The notes below the pieces were generated by a model that worked only from the letters and a program-made list of their open reading frames with translations, had not been told where the DNA came from and ran no database searches. Below are positions 51,766 to 61,000 of a DNA stretch of 64,000 nucleotides, one piece after another. A program made the position numbers and the translations under genes. Source of the stretch: Propioniciclava coleopterorum (lineage in GTDB: Bacteria > Actinomycetota > Actinomycetes > Propionibacteriales > Propionibacteriaceae); contig NZ_CP049865.1 in NCBI RefSeq assembly GCF_011393335.1, positions 1,444,722 to 1,508,721 on the forward strand, in the 5' to 3' direction. Within the stretch, counting starts at the first letter, position 1. Each line of letters begins with the position of its first letter.

Positions 51766-51902
51766 CGGGGGTGAGGGCCGCGACGCCCGCCTTTGCGGCG
51801 AGTGGGCCCGTTTGCGGCGCGTGCGGTTTGCGACGAGTCGCTCCGGTTTGTGACGAGTCGCCCGCGTCGCGCCGGCCCACCACCGCCGACTCCCGCAGTC
51901 GG
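51766..51902. other. tail of the repeat field, no gene
   Basis: Further degenerate monomers (GACGAGTCGCTCCGG, GACGAGTCGCCCGCG) lead up to the stop of serB. A short hairpin, CCGACTCCCGCAGTCGG, lies just before the gene end and may be the serB terminator. Confidence 0.45.
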
Positions 51903-53105
51903 CTACGCGTCCTCCGCGTCCGGGCGCCGCTGGGCGGCGGCGTCCTCGACCTCCTCGCGGCTGAACCCGAGCAGGTAGAGCACGGCGTCCAGGTAGGGCA
52001 GGTTGAGCGAGGTGTCGGCCGACGCCCGCACGGCGGGCTTGGCGTTGAACGCGATCCCGAGCCCGGCGGTGGCGAGCATGTCGAGGTCGTTGGCGCCGTC
52101 GCCGATCGCGACGGTGCGGCTCAGGGGGAGCCCCTCGGCGTCGGCGAACCGGCGCAGCGTGCGGGCCTTGGCCGCCCGGTCGACGACCTCGCCCGTGACG
52201 CGTCCGGTGAGGTGGCCGTCGACGACCTCCAGGGCGTTGGCGTGGACGTGCTCGATGCCCAGGGACGCGGCGAGCGGACCGACCACCTCGATGAAGCCGC
52301 CGCTGACGAGGCCGACCGCGAACCCGAGGTCGCGCAGTGTGGCCACCAGCGTGCGGGCTCCGGGCGTGAGGCGGATGTCGGCGCGCACGGCGTCGAAAAC
52401 CGACACCGGCAGCCCGGCGAGCGTGGCGACGCGCTGGTGCAGCGACTCGGTGAAGTCGATCTCGCCGCGCATGGCGGCGCCGGTGACCGCGGCGACCTCC
52501 GCCTGCTTCCCGGCGTGCGCCGCGAGCAGTTCGATCACCTCGTCCTGGATGAGCGTGGAGTCGACGTCCATCACGACGAGGCGGCGGCCCTGCCGCGCCA
52601 GGCCGGCGGGCGACACCGACACGTCGAAGCCGGTCTCGGCCGCGGTGGCGGCCAGCGCCGGACGCAGGTGCGCGACGTCGGTGCCCGACACCACCAGTTC
52701 CAGGGTGGTCAGCGGGGTGCGCGACAGCCGGCGGATCCGGTCGATGTTGCCGCCGTGCTCGGTGACCACCCGCGACACCGCGGCCAGGTGCGTGGCGCGC
52801 AGCGGACGCCCCAGCACCGTCACGACCACCCGCTTGAGCCGGGGCGGGTTGTCGCCCAGGCCCTCGTCGATGGTGAGCCGGTACCCCAGGCGCGCGCAGG
52901 TGCCGGCGAGGCGGTCCTGCAGCGTGTCGAGGTCGTCGGGCAGCGATCCGAGCAGGAGCGCGATCGTCACCTGACCGCGGACGACCACCTGCTCCAGGTC
53001 GAGCACCTCGGTGCCGAGCCCGGCAATGGCCGACATCAGGGCGTGGGTGATGCCCGGCCTGTCGGGCCCGGTGAGCGTCGCGGACAACGTGAGGCGATCC
53101 AGCAC
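51903..53105 (-). CDS. serB: phosphoserine phosphatase
   Basis: The 400-residue protein has an N-terminal ACT region (LTLSATLTGPDRPGITHALM) and a second ACT-like half (VVVTVLGRPLRATHLAAVSR), then the HAD domain: nucleophile motif VVMDVDSTLIQDE, GLVSGGF, and AIGDGANDLDMLATAGLG. It makes L-serine from phosphoserine. Start is GTG 53105; upstream frame is low-complexity. The end abuts the repeat field. It complements the sdaA gene elsewhere in the window in serine balance. Confidence 0.93.
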   Translation of the reverse strand: MLDRLTLSATLTGPDRPGITHALMSAIAGLGTEVLDLEQVVVRGQVTIALLLGSLPDDLDTLQDRLAGTCARLGYRLTIDEGLGDNPPRLKRVVVTVLGRPLRATHLAAVSRVVTEHGGNIDRIRRLSRTPLTTLELVVSGTDVAHLRPALAATAAETGFDVSVSPAGLARQGRRLVVMDVDSTLIQDEVIELLAAHAGKQAEVAAVTGAAMRGEIDFTESLHQRVATLAGLPVSVFDAVRADIRLTPGARTLVATLRDLGFAVGLVSGGFIEVVGPLAASLGIEHVHANALEVVDGHLTGRVTGEVVDRAAKARTLRRFADAEGLPLSRTVAIGDGANDLDMLATAGLGIAFNAKPAVRASADTSLNLPYLDAVLYLLGFSREEVEDAAAQRRPDAEDA

Positions 53106-53377
53106 GCCCCGATCCTGCCAGGAACCGCCGCGGGCCGCGCGTCCGTCCCGGACACACGGCCCCGGGGACGCCGCCGGCCACCCCGCCCCGCCGCCTCGGC
53201 GCCCTGCGGGCCGCGCGACCGGCATCCTCCCCGCGACCTGCCTGGACGCCGCCGGCTCGGCCATCCCCATCCTTCGGCGCGCGTGTCGGCCGGCGCCGCG
53301 GCGTCCGTAGGATTCCGCCGAACCAGACGACCAGGTGGAGGAAAGGCATCCGGACGACCTGGGTCTAGCCTGACCGC

Positions 53378-54202
53378 ATGGGACTCTTCGACCGCATCAA
53401 GGACTTCCTCGCCGGCGACGCCGGCCCCGCCCCCGCGCCGCTGCCGCCCGTGACCGCCCGCCTCGCGGCGCCCGCGCCGGGCACGGCCGAGACCGTCGCG
53501 GCGCTGGGCCTGCCGAACGTCGAGCCGGTGCTCCCCGAGGTGGGCGAGCAACCCGTGGCCTGGCTGATCGAGGCGCCGGCGGACGGCCGGGAGCTGTGGT
53601 GCCGGCTCGTCGAGCAGTTCCCCTCGACGGGGCTGTGGCCGCTGATCACGGACGGTCACGACGGCGACATCGACCGCCCGTGGCGCGACCGGGAACTCGA
53701 CGGACCGGGCACGGAGATCGGCGACGCGCGCGTCGTCCTCACCCGCAGCCTGGCGGACTACGCGGGCGAGGACGACGAGGAGGTGCCCGGCGAGCCGTGG
53801 CGGCGCACGCCGGGCGCGCCGGCGTCCGCCACCCGGGAGCAGGGGCCGGTGGACCTGCCCGCCCCGTTCGAGGTCCAGAGCCTGCTGCTCGTCCCCGTCA
53901 CCCGTCCCGCGGACGCCCCCGCACAGCTCGGCTGGTGGGGCCCCTGCAATTACGGCCTGACCGGCGGCGACGTCTCCGCGGTGCTGCGCTCCTGGGAGGA
54001 CCGGTTCGGCGCCGTCCTGGTGGGGATCGGCTTCGACACCCTGACCCTGCACGTCGACGCTCCGCCCGCCGGGGAGAACGCCACCCGGCTGGCGCAGGAG
54101 TGGTTCGCGTTCTGCCCCGACGCGATCGACCAGGGCGTGGAGTCGATCCAGGCTCTGGCCGAGCTGGCCCACGAGCGGATCTGGTGGTTCTGGTGGGACT
54201 GA
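53378..54202 (+). CDS. DUF4253-domain protein, paralogue 1
   Basis: A 274-residue cytosolic protein. The N-terminal 45 residues are Ala/Pro-rich; the core has EQPVAWLIEAPADGRELWCRLV, and the C-terminal half LTGGDVSAVLRSWEDRFGAVLVGIGFDTL and ERIWWFW match the DUF4253 pattern. The next gene is a diverged paralogue with the same architecture. DUF4253 is of unknown function; some members lie near toxin or immunity loci. Confidence 0.75.
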   Translation: MGLFDRIKDFLAGDAGPAPAPLPPVTARLAAPAPGTAETVAALGLPNVEPVLPEVGEQPVAWLIEAPADGRELWCRLVEQFPSTGLWPLITDGHDGDIDRPWRDRELDGPGTEIGDARVVLTRSLADYAGEDDEEVPGEPWRRTPGAPASATREQGPVDLPAPFEVQSLLLVPVTRPADAPAQLGWWGPCNYGLTGGDVSAVLRSWEDRFGAVLVGIGFDTLTLHVDAPPAGENATRLAQEWFAFCPDAIDQGVESIQALAELAHERIWWFWWD

Positions 54203-54288
54203 GCGCCCCGCAGGGATGAGCCTCGCCGACCGGACGCCGCCCGGCGCCGGCCTGTCGCGCCCCGCGGTCGCCCGCTAGCGTGGCCGCC

Positions 54289-55128
54289 ATGGCTGATGAG
54301 GAACTGCGCCTCCGGTACCGGGGCTACCCCCCGCCCGTCGGGCCGACGGTCACCACCACCCTGCAGGCGCCAGAACCCGCCCCCACCGACGTCGCCCCGC
54401 CGTGCCTGGCGGGCCTGGGCGCCGAACCGGTGCGCGCCGGCGACGGCATCGACCCCCGGCCGATCGCCTGGCTGATCCCGGCGCCCGCCGACGGCCGCGC
54501 CGTCTGGTCGGACCTCGTCGCGGCGTTCCCGACGACCGGGTGGTGGCCCGTCATCCTGGACGGCCTCGAGGGCGACGCCGGCGGGCCCTGGCACACCGGG
54601 AAGCTCGCCGGACCCGACCAGCAGATCGGCGAGCCGCGGGAGATCCTGGAGCGGACGCGCCTCGCGTTCGGCGTCCCGGACGAGGACGAGGAGGAGTTCG
54701 AGGAGTTCGACGCCGACGGCCCCTGGACGCGGCCCATCACCCAGCTCGCCGGCGCGACGACCTTCCCTGGGCCGGTCGCCATCCCCGTGCCGCCGGAGGT
54801 GCCCGCGCTGCTCGTGGTGCCCACCGCCCGCCCGGCGGACGTGCCCGCACGGCTCGGCTGGACGGGCGGGTCCGACCGGGAGCTGACCGGCGGCGACGTC
54901 ACCGCGATCCTGCGGCTGTGGGAGAAGAAGTTCAACGCCGTCCTTCTGGTGCTCGACATCACCGAGGTCGGGGTGTTCGTCCCGTCGCCGCCGACAGGAC
55001 GGCACGCGGAGCTGATGGCCTGCGAGTTCGCCGCGCTGTCGCCCGAGGACGGCGGGGAGAACTGGGAGACGTTCGGGGAGCTGATGGAGATGGCGCACCG
55101 GCGCGCGTGGTGGGTGAGGTTCGAATGA
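54289..55128 (+). CDS. DUF4253-domain protein, paralogue 2
   Basis: About 279 residues from ATG 54289 (an in-frame GTG nine bases upstream is possible). It shares the PIAWLIPAPADGRAVWSDLV and LTGGDVTAILRLWEKKFNAV blocks with the gene before it but has an acidic insertion (DEDEEEFEEFDADG). The stop overlaps the DUF4442 gene by four bases. The tandem pair implies duplication and divergence. Confidence 0.75.
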   Translation: MADEELRLRYRGYPPPVGPTVTTTLQAPEPAPTDVAPPCLAGLGAEPVRAGDGIDPRPIAWLIPAPADGRAVWSDLVAAFPTTGWWPVILDGLEGDAGGPWHTGKLAGPDQQIGEPREILERTRLAFGVPDEDEEEFEEFDADGPWTRPITQLAGATTFPGPVAIPVPPEVPALLVVPTARPADVPARLGWTGGSDRELTGGDVTAILRLWEKKFNAVLLVLDITEVGVFVPSPPTGRHAELMACEFAALSPEDGGENWETFGELMEMAHRRAWWVRFE

Positions 55129-55619
55129 GCGATGTGACGAAGACCTACACGTTGTGGCGCAGGCTGCGGCGGCTGCCCCGCCCGATCGGGACGCGGGTGT
55201 TCTCCGTGGCCGCGGCGCTGATGGCGCCGTACTTCCGCACCGTGTTGCCGCACGTCCGCGTCCTGGAGCCGGGGCGCTGCATCGTGACCGCCCCGAAGTG
55301 GTGGGGCGTCCAGAACCACATCGGCACGTTCCACGCGATCGCCGCGTGCAACCTCGCCGAGGTGGCGATGGGCATCCTCGCCGAGGCGTCCGTGCCGACC
55401 ACGCACCGCTGGATCCCCAAGGCGATGGACGCCCGCTACCTCGCCAAGACGACCGGCGGGCTGACCGCCACAGCCGTCCTGGACCCGCTGCCCGACTTCG
55501 CGTCGATCACCTCCGGCGTGGACGTCGTCGTCCCCGTCGCCCTGGTGGACGCCGCGGGCGTGGAGTCGGTGCACTGCGACATCACCGTCTGGATCACCCC
55601 GGCCAAGAAGCGCCCCTGA
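55125..55619 (+). CDS. DUF4442 hotdog-fold thioesterase-like protein
   Basis: The 164-residue protein matches the DUF4442/PaaI-type hotdog family: [20 protein letters not shown], then [20 protein letters not shown] on the long hotdog helix and [20 protein letters not shown]. Such proteins act as acyl-CoA thioesterases. ATG 55125 overlaps the stop of the DUF4253 paralogue, so they are one operon. The substrate is unknown. Confidence 0.8.
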   Translation: MSDVTKTYTLWRRLRRLPRPIGTRVFSVAAALMAPYFRTVLPHVRVLEPGRCIVTAPKWWGVQNHIGTFHAIAACNLAEVAMGILAEASVPTTHRWIPKAMDARYLAKTTGGLTATAVLDPLPDFASITSGVDVVVPVALVDAAGVESVHCDITVWITPAKKRP

Positions 55620-55716
55620 GGTCCCGGGGCGGCTGGGCTGGCGCTCCACCGGACGGCTCGCGAGCGGGCGCGCGGGCCGGACTACGCTGGCGCAGATAGC
55701 ACCAGGAGGAAAAACC

Positions 55717-57577
55717 ATGGGCCAGCTCCGCTCCCGCACCACCACCCACGGCCGCAACATGGCCGGCGCCCGCGCACTCTGGCGCGCCACCGGCATGACG
55801 GACAGCGACTTCGGCAAACCCATCGTCGCGATCGCGAACAGCTTCACCCAGTTCGTGCCGGGCCACGTCCACCTCAAGGACATGGGCCAGCTCGTCGCGG
55901 GTGCTGTCGCCGAGGCGGGCGGCGTCGGGCGCGAGTTCAACTCGATCGCCGTCGACGACGGCATCGCCATGGGCCACTCCGGCATGCTCTACTCGCTGCC
56001 CAGCCGCGAGGTGATCGCCGACTCGCTGGAGTACATGGTCAACGCCCACCAGGCCGATGCGCTGGTGTGCATCTCCAACTGCGACAAGATCACCCCCGGC
56101 ATGCTGCTGGCCGCGCTGCGGCTCAACATCCCGACCGTCTTCGTGTCCGGCGGCCCGATGGAGGCCGGCCGGATGCTCGGCGACCGGATCGTGTCGGGGG
56201 CCCCGACGAGGGCGGCAACGAGCGGCTCGACCTGATCGACGCGATGGTGAAGGCCGTCGACTCCAGCGTCAGCGACGAGCAGATCATGGCGATCGAGCAG
56301 AACGCCTGCCCGACCTGCGGGTCGTGTTCGGGCATGTTCACCGCCAACTCGATGAACTGCCTCACCGAGGCGCTGGGGCTGTCGCTGCCGGGCAACGGCT
56401 CGACGCTGGCGACGGCGTCGGCGCGCAAGGGCCTGTTCGAGCGCGCCGGGGCGCTGGCGGTCGAGCTGGCCAAGCGGTTCTACGAGGACGACGACGCGTC
56501 GGTGCTGCCGCGCGCCATCGCCACCAAGGAGGCGTTCAGCAACGCGATGCGCCTGGACATCGCGATGGGCGGCTCGACCAACACGGTGCTGCACATCCTG
56601 GCCGCGGCGCTGGAGGCCGAGGTCGACTTCACCATGGACGACATCGACGCGCTGTCGCGGGTCACCCCGTGCCTGAGCAAGGTCGCCCCGAACACCACCA
56701 AGTACTACATGGAGGACGTCCACCGCGCCGGCGGCATGCCCGCCATCCTGGGCGAGCTGCGCCGCGGCGGGCTGCTGGACGAGAACGTGCACGCGGTGCA
56801 CTCCCCTCGCTGGCCCAGTGGCTCGACGACTGGGACATCCGCGGCGGCCACGCCACGCCCGAGTCGCTGGACCTGTGGTACGCCGCGCCCGGCGGCGTCC
56901 GGACGACCGAGGCGTTCAGCTCCACCAACCGCTGGACCGACCTGGACACCGACGCCGAGGACGGCTGCATCCGCTCGGTCGAGCACGCCTACACCCGCGA
57001 CGGTGGCCTGGGCGTCCTGAAGGGCAACATCGCCCTGGACGGCGCCATCGTGAAGACGGCCGGCGTCCCGGAGGACCAGTGGGTGTTCTCGGGTCCGGCG
57101 AAGGTCGCCGAGAGCCAGGACGAGGCGGTGGAGATGATCCTCGGCGGCAAGATCGTCGCCGGCGACGTCGTCGTGGTGCGCTACGAGGGCCCCAAGGGTG
57201 GCCCGGGCATGCAGGAGATGCTCTACCCGACGTCCTACCTCAAGGGCGTGGGCCTGGGCCCGAAGTGCGCGCTGATCACCGACGGCCGGTTCTCCGGCGG
57301 GTCGTCCGGGCTGTCGCTGGGGCACATCAGCCCCGAGGCAGCCTCCGGCGGCGCCATCGGCCTGATCCGCGACGGCGACATCGTCTCGATCAACATCCCG
57401 GAGCGCTCGATCGACGTGGAGGTCTCCGACGAGGAGCTCGCCCAGCGCCGCGCCGAGCAGGACGCCGCGGGGTGGAAGCCGGTCGACCGTGAGCGTCACG
57501 TCAGCAACGCGCTGAAGATCTACGCGTCGCTGGCGCTGTCGGCCGACAAGGGCGCCGCCCGCCGCCAGCTCGACTGA
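55717..57577 (+). CDS. ilvD: dihydroxy-acid dehydratase, frameshifted at two C runs
   Basis: Two single-base additions (near the GGGGGCCCC run at 56196-56204 and in the four-C run at 56803-56806) restore a 620-residue IlvD, the expected length. Motifs: [20 protein letters not shown] at the N-terminus, CDKITPGM, the iron-sulfur cysteines of [39 protein letters not shown], and the C-terminal [20 protein letters not shown]. It makes 2-ketoacids in branched-chain amino-acid synthesis. AGGAGG lies upstream of ATG 55717. The gene is biosynthetically important, so two independent disabling mutations are unlikely. Confidence 0.95.
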
Positions 57578-57595
57578 GCCCGGGCGCGCCCGGGC
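57578..57595. terminator. ilvD terminator hairpin
   Basis: GCCCGGG and CCCGGGC flank CGCG directly after the ilvD stop. It also serves the convergent membrane-protein gene that ends at 57604. Confidence 0.65.
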
Positions 57596-57603
57596 GGCGA
57601 AGG

Positions 57604-58314
57604 CTAGCCCGGCCGGCCCATCGCGACCAGGGAGATCAGGAAGGCCCAACCGCCGGTGAGCCGGCGCTCGGTCGGGCGGTGCGCGGTCACGGCCGCCTGG
57701 GTCAGGAACGCGAGCGCCACCACCGCGGCGAGCGGGCTGATCAGGAGCCAGAACCACGCCCAGCGGGTGGCGAACCGAGGCTCCGGGCCGGCGATCAGCA
57801 GCCCCAGCGTCGCCGCGGCCACCACGAGCGGCCACGCGACCAGGCCGATCGGGACGCGCCAGCCCGCGAGCAGGCCCACGGTGCGCGCGGCGGGCTTGCT
57901 GGTGATCTCCAGGTCGGGGCGCAGCGCGCGCAGCGCCTCCTGGACCGACCCCTCGACGATCTCCAGCCGGGTGTCGGTCGGGCCCGTCCCCTGCTCGGGG
58001 TCGCCGAGCCTGACCAGGACGTCGGTGTGGTGGCGCCACGGCCCCTGGGTCCACAGCACCACCGCCGCCATGTGACCGACCGCCTCGGGCCCGACGTCGT
58101 CGCCCTCCACCGTGACGGCGACCACGTCGCCCGCGCGCACGGCGGCGGTCAGCTCGCCCCAGGACGCCGGGCGCGCCCCCACCAGCACCACGATGACGCC
58201 CAGCAGCAGGACCGCCGCGACCAGCACGCCCGCGAACACCCGGACGCCGCGGGCGTTGCGCGTGGGGACCGGCGACGTCGGCGTCGTCGCGGCGGGGGCA
58301 CCGGGAAGGTCCAT
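57604..58314 (-). CDS. hypothetical membrane protein with three helices
   Basis: About 236 residues. One N-terminal membrane helix (VFAGVLVAAVLLLGVIVVLVG), an extracytoplasmic segment (ASWGELTAAVRAGDVVAVTV through RHHTDVLVRLGDPEQGTG) and two C-terminal helices (PLVVAAATLGLLIAG; FWLLISPLAAVVALAF). No family recognised. Convergent with ilvD. Confidence 0.6.
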   Translation of the reverse strand: MDLPGAPAATTPTSPVPTRNARGVRVFAGVLVAAVLLLGVIVVLVGARPASWGELTAAVRAGDVVAVTVEGDDVGPEAVGHMAAVVLWTQGPWRHHTDVLVRLGDPEQGTGPTDTRLEIVEGSVQEALRALRPDLEITSKPAARTVGLLAGWRVPIGLVAWPLVVAAATLGLLIAGPEPRFATRWAWFWLLISPLAAVVALAFLTQAAVTAHRPTERRLTGGWAFLISLVAMGRPG

Positions 58315-58438
58315 GAGCCTCACGCTAGCCGCGCGCGGACGGCTGCGGGCGGCCCTGGGGCGTCTCGTCGGGCCGGCGGCGGCACGCGGCGCGCGGCCGG
58401 CGCCTCGGGCGGAGGATCGCCGGCACCGACGGCCGGGT

Positions 58439-59587
58439 TCAGGTGAGGATCACCGGGACCGCGGCCCAACCGCCGACCGGGTGCACCTCGCGGACGGGGT
58501 GGTCCTCGCCGCGGTCGATCCAGGAGGTGGCCTCCAGCAGCGCGCGCACCGCGATCCGCAGCTCCACCGTCGCGAGCGTGCGGCCCGGGCAGACGTGCCG
58601 TCCGATGCCGTACACGAGGTTGTCGGCGGCGTGCCCGACGGGGTCGAAGCCGTCCGGATCGCCGAACACAGCCTCGTCGCGGTTGGCCGACGTCCAGTGC
58701 AGCTTCACCTTCGCGCCCGCCGGGATGTCGACCCCGGACATCGTGACGGGGCAGGTGGTGACCCGCCGGTTGGAGACGAACGGGTCGTCGATGCGCAGCA
58801 GTTCGTCGATCGCCGCGTCCAGCTCGGCGTCCCCGACGCCGGCGCGCAGGCGCCGCTGCAGGTCGGGCTGAGAGGCCAGGTCGTGCAGCAGGACGCCGAC
58901 GCACAGTGCGATCGAGCCCAGGTCGCCGCCGGTCCAGTTGCGCAGCACCGAGACGATCTCCTCGTGCCGCAGCGGCCGGCCGTCGACCTCGACCCGCATC
59001 AGCGCCGACGTCAGGTCGTCGCCGAGCACCTCGCCCCCGGGGCCGCGGCGCGGCGCGAGCACCGACTCGATGAGGGCGTCGAACTCGGCGGCGACGGCGG
59101 CCAGCCGGTCGCGGTCGCCGGCGCGGCTCGCCGCGTGGTTGGCGCTCACCCAGGCCACCAGGGGATCCTCGAGTTCCGCCGGCCACCCGAGCCACGCGCT
59201 CTGGGCGCGGACGGCGAAGACGGCGCCGATCTCGTCCACGGCGTCGATCGCGTCCCCCCGCGGCAGCTCGGACGCCAACCGCGCGGCCAGTGCGGCGAAC
59301 AGCGGCTCCGCGGGCGCGATCGCCTCGGGTGTGAGGAAGGGGTCGAGCGCGGCGCGGAACCGGGTGTGCTCGTCGCCGTCCAGCCCGTTGGGGATCTGCA
59401 GGTGCGCCGACACCGCGCTGGAGAACGTCGCGTCGTCCAGGGCGGCGGCCTTCACGTCCGCGTGGCGCAACAGCACCCACTCGTCGCGCACGTTGTGCAC
59501 CACCGGGTTGCGGTGGCGCAGCGCGTCGGTGAGCGCGCGGGCGTCGCGCCCGGCGGGGGAGATCTCTTCGGGGAGATGGTCGGTCAT
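58439..59587 (-). CDS. cytochrome P450
   Basis: A 382-residue soluble bacterial P450 (short N-terminus, no membrane anchor). Heme-binding loop YGIGRHVCPGRTLA with ligand C333, ELLR in the K helix and I-helix WTGGDLGSIA in place of the common AGxDT. The missing acid-alcohol pair may alter proton delivery. No ferredoxin or terpene/polyketide gene is adjacent. The substrate is unknown. Confidence 0.92.
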   Translation of the reverse strand: MTDHLPEEISPAGRDARALTDALRHRNPVVHNVRDEWVLLRHADVKAAALDDATFSSAVSAHLQIPNGLDGDEHTRFRAALDPFLTPEAIAPAEPLFAALAARLASELPRGDAIDAVDEIGAVFAVRAQSAWLGWPAELEDPLVAWVSANHAASRAGDRDRLAAVAAEFDALIESVLAPRRGPGGEVLGDDLTSALMRVEVDGRPLRHEEIVSVLRNWTGGDLGSIALCVGVLLHDLASQPDLQRRLRAGVGDAELDAAIDELLRIDDPFVSNRRVTTCPVTMSGVDIPAGAKVKLHWTSANRDEAVFGDPDGFDPVGHAADNLVYGIGRHVCPGRTLATVELRIAVRALLEATSWIDRGEDHPVREVHPVGGWAAVPVILT

Positions 59588-59675
59588 CCGCGGCAGCCTT
59601 CCTCAGGGAGGATTCCACCCTAGGACGGTCACGGACGGCGGGGGCCGCCCGCGGAAGGTTCGCGGGCGGTCAGCC

Positions 59676-60487
59676 TCAGTTGGACTGGCGGCGCTGGCGC
59701 AGCTTCTCCAGCTCGCGGCGCTCGGCCGGGCTGAGGCTGTGCAGCCCCTGGGTGCCGATCTTCTCCAGCAGCTCGTCGATGCGTTCGGCGTCGGACGCGC
59801 GGCGCTGCGCCACCCGCTGCTCGGCGCGGGGCACCTCGGGGCGCGCGGCGCCTGCTTGCGTCCGGGGAGGAACGACAGGTCGCTCAGCAGCCCAGCCCGA
59901 CGCGCCATGACCGCGGTGAACAGCAGCGCGCCCACCAGCGTGATGAGGTCGGCCCAGCGGGCGCCGGCGAGCATGAGCAGCAGTTGCAGGCCCAGCAGCA
60001 CGGTCCCCACCACCCAGGCGCGGATCCCGAAGAAGAACGGCCGCTGCGGGTACTCGGCGATCCACAGCAGCAGCACGATGAACTGGATGAGCCCCAGCCC
60101 GTACATCTGGCCCGACCCGCTGACGAGGTGCACGACCAGGGAGATCACCGTGAGCGACGCCCACATCCCCACGTAGAGCGTCGCCATCGACCGGCGGCCG
60201 ACCTGCGCCTCCAGGTCACGGCCGAAGTACCACAGCAGCACCAGGGACAGGATCGTCCACAGCGACAGGGAGTCGACGAACGGCCAGGTGAACACCCGCC
60301 AGACCTGGCCGGCCAGGACCGCGCGCGGGTCCAGGAACAGGGCGCCGGCGAGCGTCGGGGCGAAGGTCGAGGCGATCGTGCCGACCGCGCCGAGCAGCGC
60401 GAGCAGCAGCGTCGTGTTCACATCGAGGCGGCCGATCCGGAACCAGGCCTCGCCCGAGTTGTCACGGGACACGTTGAAGGGTGGCAC
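59676..60487 (-). CDS. rhomboid-like membrane protein, frameshifted at a G run
   Basis: Adding one base to the four-G run at 59864-59867 gives a 270-residue protein: six hydrophobic segments (LLLALLGAVGTIASTFAP; WTILSLVLLWYFG; MWASLTVISLVVHLV; IQFIVLLLWIAEY and others) and a soluble tail (DAERIDELLEKIGTQGLHSL) typical of rhomboid C-terminal extensions. Where proteases have GxSG it reads YGLGLIQF, so the serine is missing. It is likely a pseudoprotease related to derlin/iRhom-type rhomboids. Confidence 0.75.
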
Positions 60488-60517
60488 TCCTCCAGAGTGC
60501 CAGATGGCGGCGCCGGA

Positions 60518-60925
60518 TCAGGCCTGCGGGGCCGCCGAATCCGGGGCGGAGGCCGGCTGGCGCATCGCGAGCACGAACAGCGACAGCGCGCCGAGCACGA
60601 TCAGGACGCCGAGGATGATGTGCACCATCGTCACGTGCATCTCCCCCAGGGCGTACTGGACCAGCGACAGCCCGAAGACGCCGAACGCGTGCCCGATGCC
60701 GCCCTTGTTCCCCGACAGCTTCGCGTAGCGCAGCGCAGCGAGGCTCGCCAGCAGGGAGGTGACCACGAACAGCATCGCGAACCCGGCGTGCGCCGGGCGG
60801 ATGCCGCCGTCGCTGGTCAGGAGGGAGCCCAGGATGCCGAGCACGAGGGCGACGGCCGCGCTGATGCCGGACGTGATCCGGTAGAGGCGCTGCCAGGTGT
60901 TCAGAGCAGGATTCGCGTTAACCAC
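60518..60925 (-). CDS. four-helix hypothetical membrane protein
   Basis: A 135-residue protein with four hydrophobic helices (ITSGISAAVALVLGILGSLL; AGFAMLFVVTSLLASLAAL; VFGLSLVQYALGEMHV; IILGVLIVLGALSLFVLAM) and a short Pro/Ala tail. No family recognised. It is the gene upstream of the rhomboid-like gene, on the same strand and 30 bases away. Confidence 0.6.
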   Translation of the reverse strand: MVNANPALNTWQRLYRITSGISAAVALVLGILGSLLTSDGGIRPAHAGFAMLFVVTSLLASLAALRYAKLSGNKGGIGHAFGVFGLSLVQYALGEMHVTMVHIILGVLIVLGALSLFVLAMRQPASAPDSAAPQA

Positions 60926-61000
60926 GCCCGCCAGCCTAGTGCGGCGTCCGGACGCCGCCGCGGAGGCTGGCGGACACCGTCCCGGACCCCGGCCGGCGTC

